A DNA stretch of 10,413 nt. Source: Isohypsibius dastychi (taxonomy: Eukaryota; Tardigrada; Eutardigrada; Parachela; Isohypsibiidae). Under the pieces are notes generated by a model. It had not been told where the DNA came from. It saw nothing but the letters and a program-made list of their open reading frames with translations, and made no database searches. A program made the translations under genes and the position numbers. The stretch spans positions 1-10,413 of the forward strand of contig JAQIWT010001538.1 in NCBI GenBank assembly GCA_034696485.1. Direction: 5' to 3'. Shown here piece by piece: positions 7,990 through 10,413 of the stretch (position 1 is its first letter; the number at the start of each line of letters is the position of its first letter).

Positions 7990-9077
7990 TCATTTTCGCC
8001 CGAAGGGACCGCCTTGAACCTGGATTCTCTTGACGTCATTCGCAGCATCTCGCTTTTGCCGAATTCCACCTCATGTTCTCCTTACTCCCATGGCCGATGG
8101 TGTTTTGCAGTTTGTTGTCATGATCCCTCGCATAACTTTCCCTGGAATCGGTTCTCGATACAAACAGCACATTGGTCATCCTATTTGTGCCGAATCACCT
8201 TCCCCAAGTGGATCGCCCTCCGTTGTCTTGCCATTCCATTCAAGTCCACCATCCCAATTACTAGTCAAAGCGTCGGCGGTGGTACACACATACATGTATG
8301 TACTGCGACAGTTGAATCGACGATCTCTCGAGAATGTGCAAGCAGCTACAATGTTTTCTGACTGGCCAGCTGGAATGAGTTCTGCCTCAATCCAAGGCGG
8401 GAGAATGCCTAAATTCTCACCCAGTTCAAATATAAGTCAAACTAGATGGGAAGCACGTCATTACAGTCATCTCTTTGCCAAGTATGGAAAACAGGTACAC
8501 TCATCTCCGCGCACTGTGGCATCATGATACGACTGTCTGTTGTGGGCAGCACTCTGAAAGCACTTCATTCGTCCACTGTTGAGGAACTGGCACTGCACGA
8601 TATTTCCATCGACCGATCCTGGTGCAAGTGAAGTGATCAGCGGTTGCTTTCTTAGTTTATGTCCACTGGAGGCAGTGCAATCGATGGCACTGCGACTCTC
8701 CTCTCTGGGCATAACTGTTGGCGACTGCATGTTTTGTGAGGAATTGTCATCTAATTCAGAATCTGAGTTATATAAACAGCTCTCTTGTTCAGAGTAGCCA
8801 GTTATCCGTTAGGGCACCAACCTGTAGATTGACGCGTCCTTGCCTGTCTTCTTTCTGGCTGAACCGGGTCATCAGCCTCATTTGGAAGAAAAATTAAGTT
8901 TGGACATTCGTCCGGAGGAGCAATCATCTGACCCTCTTGCGGCACGCATAATAGCCATCCCAACTCGATGTAGGTTGCATTCGGTATAAATGGATTCGCA
9001 TCGAGAAAGTCATCGACTGTGACTTTGAACGCTTTGGCGATGTTGAGTAAACAATCGAATTTTCCGACTTTGTAAGT
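7990..9077 (-). CDS. LysM-domain protein with cysteine repeats, multi-exon, 5' end unresolved
   Basis: LysM domains bind N-acetylglucosamine-containing glycans such as chitin or peptidoglycan. The first recognised exon, 9077 down to 8822, opens at TGCATCTTCAG with TYKVGKFDCLLNIAKAFKV and runs through VDDFLDANPFI to ELGWLLCVPQEG, a full LysM. Intron 8763-8821 is 59 bp with a CTAAC branch-like site; its phase (1) fits exon 8762 down to 8499. That exon has LAPGSVDGNIVQCQF followed by R..C and ends DEC. A third exon, 8408-8199, has LIPAGQSENIVAACTF and again R..C, so the two share L-x-P-x(5)-N-I-V-x2-C-x-F-x4-R-x2-C. Then come 8141-8086 (57-bp intron before it, phase 1) and a short end to TGA 7990-7992. 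This model gives 271 residues from the LysM exon on. Weak points: the donor leaving exon 2 (8498 or 8492; unspliced, the frame stops at 8467), the last tiny exon, and the missing start or signal peptide upstream of 9078. Confidence 0.6.
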
Positions 9078-9105
9078 CTGAAGATGCAGGTCATTGCAGC
9101 GTGTA

Positions 9106-9383
9106 CAGAGGGTGATTAATTTATAAGTACGCGATTTTTCGAACGTGCCGGACAGGGGTCAAATTTATTTTCCGCCGCTCAACTTTTGCTCTACATGATA
9201 GCCCTTGTTCTCAATCATCATTCTGACTCGATTTGGCCAACTTCTGGAAGCTCTCTGAATTTTAGTTTGATCTAACTTGTTCCACACATCGATCATGACA
9301 CGTTTCAATCCCTCCAACGTAGTCGGCTGACGGTCAAACAAATCCCATTTGAACAGTCCGTTCACACAGAAATCCATCAAAGC
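9106..9383 (-). mobile_element. 5'-truncated Tc1/mariner-type transposon
   Basis: The minus-strand frame 9380-9165 matches the C-terminal end of Tc1/mariner-superfamily transposases: MDFCVNGLFK, then PTTLEGLKRVMIDVWNKLD, then WPNRVRMMIENKGYHVEQ and a stop. This is the part just after the third catalytic acid. The SPDxNP block holding that acid is missing, replaced by a stop and unrelated sequence beyond about 9383, so the copy is dead. The outer end looks intact: CAGAGGGTGATTAATTTATA begins at 9106, next to a TA at 9104-9105, as expected for a mariner terminus and target site. I found no matching opposite terminus in the window. It lies 27 bp upstream of the acceptor of the LysM exon, so it is probably within an intron or the 5' region of that gene. 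Confidence 0.85.
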
Positions 9384-9454
9384 CTATGTGTACTTGATTC
9401 CTTAGCTATAACAGACAAGGATCCAAAGACAACAATAACACTGGGAATCAACAT
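9377..9454 (-). other. Signal-peptide-like frame, possible 5' exon of the LysM gene
   Basis: On the minus strand, an ATG at 9454-9452 opens MLIPSVIVVFGSLSVIAKES, which looks like a secretion signal. It stops at 9379-9377. A donor-like A|GTACAC falls in phase 1, which does not fit the phase-0 LysM exon, so direct splicing to 9077 would fail. The idea is weak and included only because the gene needs an upstream exon. Confidence 0.15.
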
Positions 9455-9569
9455 GATAAACAAAAGCAAACATCGAAATGCCGCTGCGCGTTTTACTGTC
9501 AGAGCCTGCTAAAACTTGATTATTCCGGATGTTAAGAGCTTGCTTTCCTTGCATTACTGAACATTCTGA

Positions 9570-9872
9570 AAGCTCATCTATCAAGTTCATTTACATGTTA
9601 ATTTTTTACCTCTTTCGAAAGAACAATCCGACCAGTTTTTTATATTAAGTATTGTTTTCCCAACCTTTACTGCTGCAGCTAACTACGTACCTCGTTTTGT
9701 GGAAGACATTGTTACGGTGCTCGAGTGGGTTGCTTTGATCGGCTTTCTTTGCGGAAAGATTGTGGTAGCGAGTGTTGGTGTTTTCTCTTGGCGGCATCCT
9801 GATAAAAAATCTCGAAGGTTGTTTGCAATACTTGAAGTTTCACATCATGTATTTTGTCCAACCCCACCATAG
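9570..9872 (+). other. Open frame with hydrophobic segment; possible orphan exon
   Basis: This + frame is open for about 100 codons, ending at TAG 9870-9872. It contains EDIVTVLEWVALIGFLCGKI followed by VVASVGVFSW, a plausible membrane segment, then a basic RHPDKKSRR. An acceptor-like TTTACTGCTGCAG ends at 9678, which would open the exon at NYVPRFVEDIV. There is no ATG, no family match and no partner exon that I can see. The opposite strand is also partly open. Confidence 0.18.
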
Positions 9873-10031
9873 GCGGAGAAAGATTGGAAAACAAATTTCT
9901 GGTCGGGTGTAACATTTGGTAAAATTAACTTCCGGCTGGATGTTACTTCCGGCGAAGATGGTACGTTAGGCATCTTGTTGTATCAAACGGGAATGAATAC
10001 GAGATGTACGGCAAAGCTCGGACCTCCGATA
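9873..10031. other. Short stretch with no supported feature
   Basis: I see no coding frame with family motifs and no repeat here. It links the open frame at 9570-9872 to the foldback element starting at 10032. Confidence 0.4.
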
Positions 10032-10123
10032 CTACGTCTCCGCCAGTATTTAGAATACACCCCTCGTATAAGAAGCACGTTCAGCTTATGAGGGGTGTAT
10101 ACTTAATTTTGGAAGAGACGTAG
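10032..10123. repeat. Foldback element with about 40-bp inverted arms
   Basis: The left arm, 10032-10072, and right arm, 10085-10123, pair imperfectly. Both include CTACGTCTC at the outer end and ATACACCCCTC near the centre, leaving a loop of only about 12 bp. The left arm contains ACGTCTCCGCCA, exactly as in the foldback at 4078-4180. The sequence could extrude as a cruciform or give a hairpin RNA. Confidence 0.8.
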
Positions 10124-10391
10124 AGAGGAAGATTCTGCAACGTTCAGATGACGTCACACATAGATTTAACCCCGACTATAGACTACCATAGAGTACGTGA
10201 CTCTACGTGGACATAGGCGTACGAATAATCGTTAGTTAGGCGTAGGCTGTCGGATCTCGAACCACCATTATTAGAGAGGACAGATTTATCAACGGTAAAA
10301 GGACGTCACCCATGCACTTGAAATAGGCAAAACCCCAGAACTCAAACCTATTTTTATTGTCAGGTTCGACCTGGACACCCGACTCTGAGTT
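10124..10391. other. Intergenic stretch before the terminal G tract
   Basis: No gene is seen. There is a perfect CRE palindrome, TGACGTCA, at 10149-10156 and a near match, GGACGTCA, at 10301-10308. A short palindrome, CAGGTTCGACCTG, lies near 10363-10375; it is not part of a tRNA that I can fold. Confidence 0.4.
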
Positions 10392-10413
10392 GGGGGGGGG
10401 GGGGGGGGGGGGG
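10392..10413. repeat. Poly(G) tract ending the window
   Basis: At least 22 G run to the last base of the window. Either the window was cut inside a natural tract or this is a contig end where assembly failed in a homopolymer. Confidence 0.9.

Noticed and set aside
8030-8527. 165-codon + strand open frame
   Set aside because: It lies antisense to exons of the LysM gene, whose minus-strand reading has repeated motifs and phase-consistent splice sites. The + frame has none.
9402-9590. Minus-strand 62-codon frame upstream of the mariner
   Set aside because: It does not match the catalytic core of a transposase and lies beyond the truncation point. I see no domain.
10361-10377. GGTTCGACCTG as a possible tRNA B-box
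   Set aside because: It is part of a short palindrome and lacks an A-box and an acceptor stem upstream.
1-10413. CRISPR array, bacterial operon or prophage content
   Set aside because: No regularly spaced repeats occur; the genes have GT-AG introns and animal-type domains.

Overview
The window is eukaryotic nuclear DNA, almost certainly from a small-genome invertebrate animal. The genes are cut by short GT-AG introns (about 52-82 bp where no element has inserted), with T-rich (C/T)AG acceptors and donors close to GTRAGT. The protein families (BTB-BACK-kelch and animal-type secreted LysM) and the Tc1/mariner remnant also fit a metazoan. The phylum cannot be fixed from the sequence; a nematode, tardigrade or crustacean would all fit. 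There is no operon structure, and I found no tRNA, rRNA or CRISPR.

Layout. At 1-356 there is a G-tract-bearing flank, with a possible polyadenylation signal of an upstream gene at 69-74. At 357-2763 (+) lies KLHL copy A, a seven-exon BTB-BACK-kelch-like gene whose splice phases agree throughout; its third intron carries a ~315-bp TA-flanked MITE. From 2764 to about 4509 is gene-poor DNA holding two foldback elements: 3558-3825, whose interior has CCAAT and CRE motifs, and 4078-4180. At 4699 to about 6646 (+) lies KLHL copy B, a tandem paralogue with the same exon plan. Copy B is damaged: a 14-bp insertion with in-frame stops in the BTB exon, loss of the AG before exon 4, and no equivalent of the last exon of A. 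It is bounded by two poly(G) tracts. From 6667 to 7989 no gene is clear. At 7990-9077 (-) is a multi-exon gene for a LysM-domain protein with two related cysteine-containing segments; its 5' end is not resolved. A 5'-truncated Tc1/mariner copy lies just upstream (9106-9383, -). The rest, 9384-10413, holds another large foldback (10032-10123) sharing a 12-bp arm with the one at 4078, and the window stops inside a poly(G) run.

How it fits together. The two KLHL copies arose by tandem duplication: the same introns sit in the same phases, and upstream sequence is also shared. KLHL proteins usually act as CUL3 ubiquitin-ligase adaptors, with BTB and BACK binding CUL3 and the kelch propeller binding substrate; A may retain this role, whereas B looks like a decaying copy. 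The LysM gene is unrelated in function and probably encodes a secreted or surface glycan-binding protein. Most other structure in the window comes from small non-autonomous foldback transposons and homopolymer G tracts.
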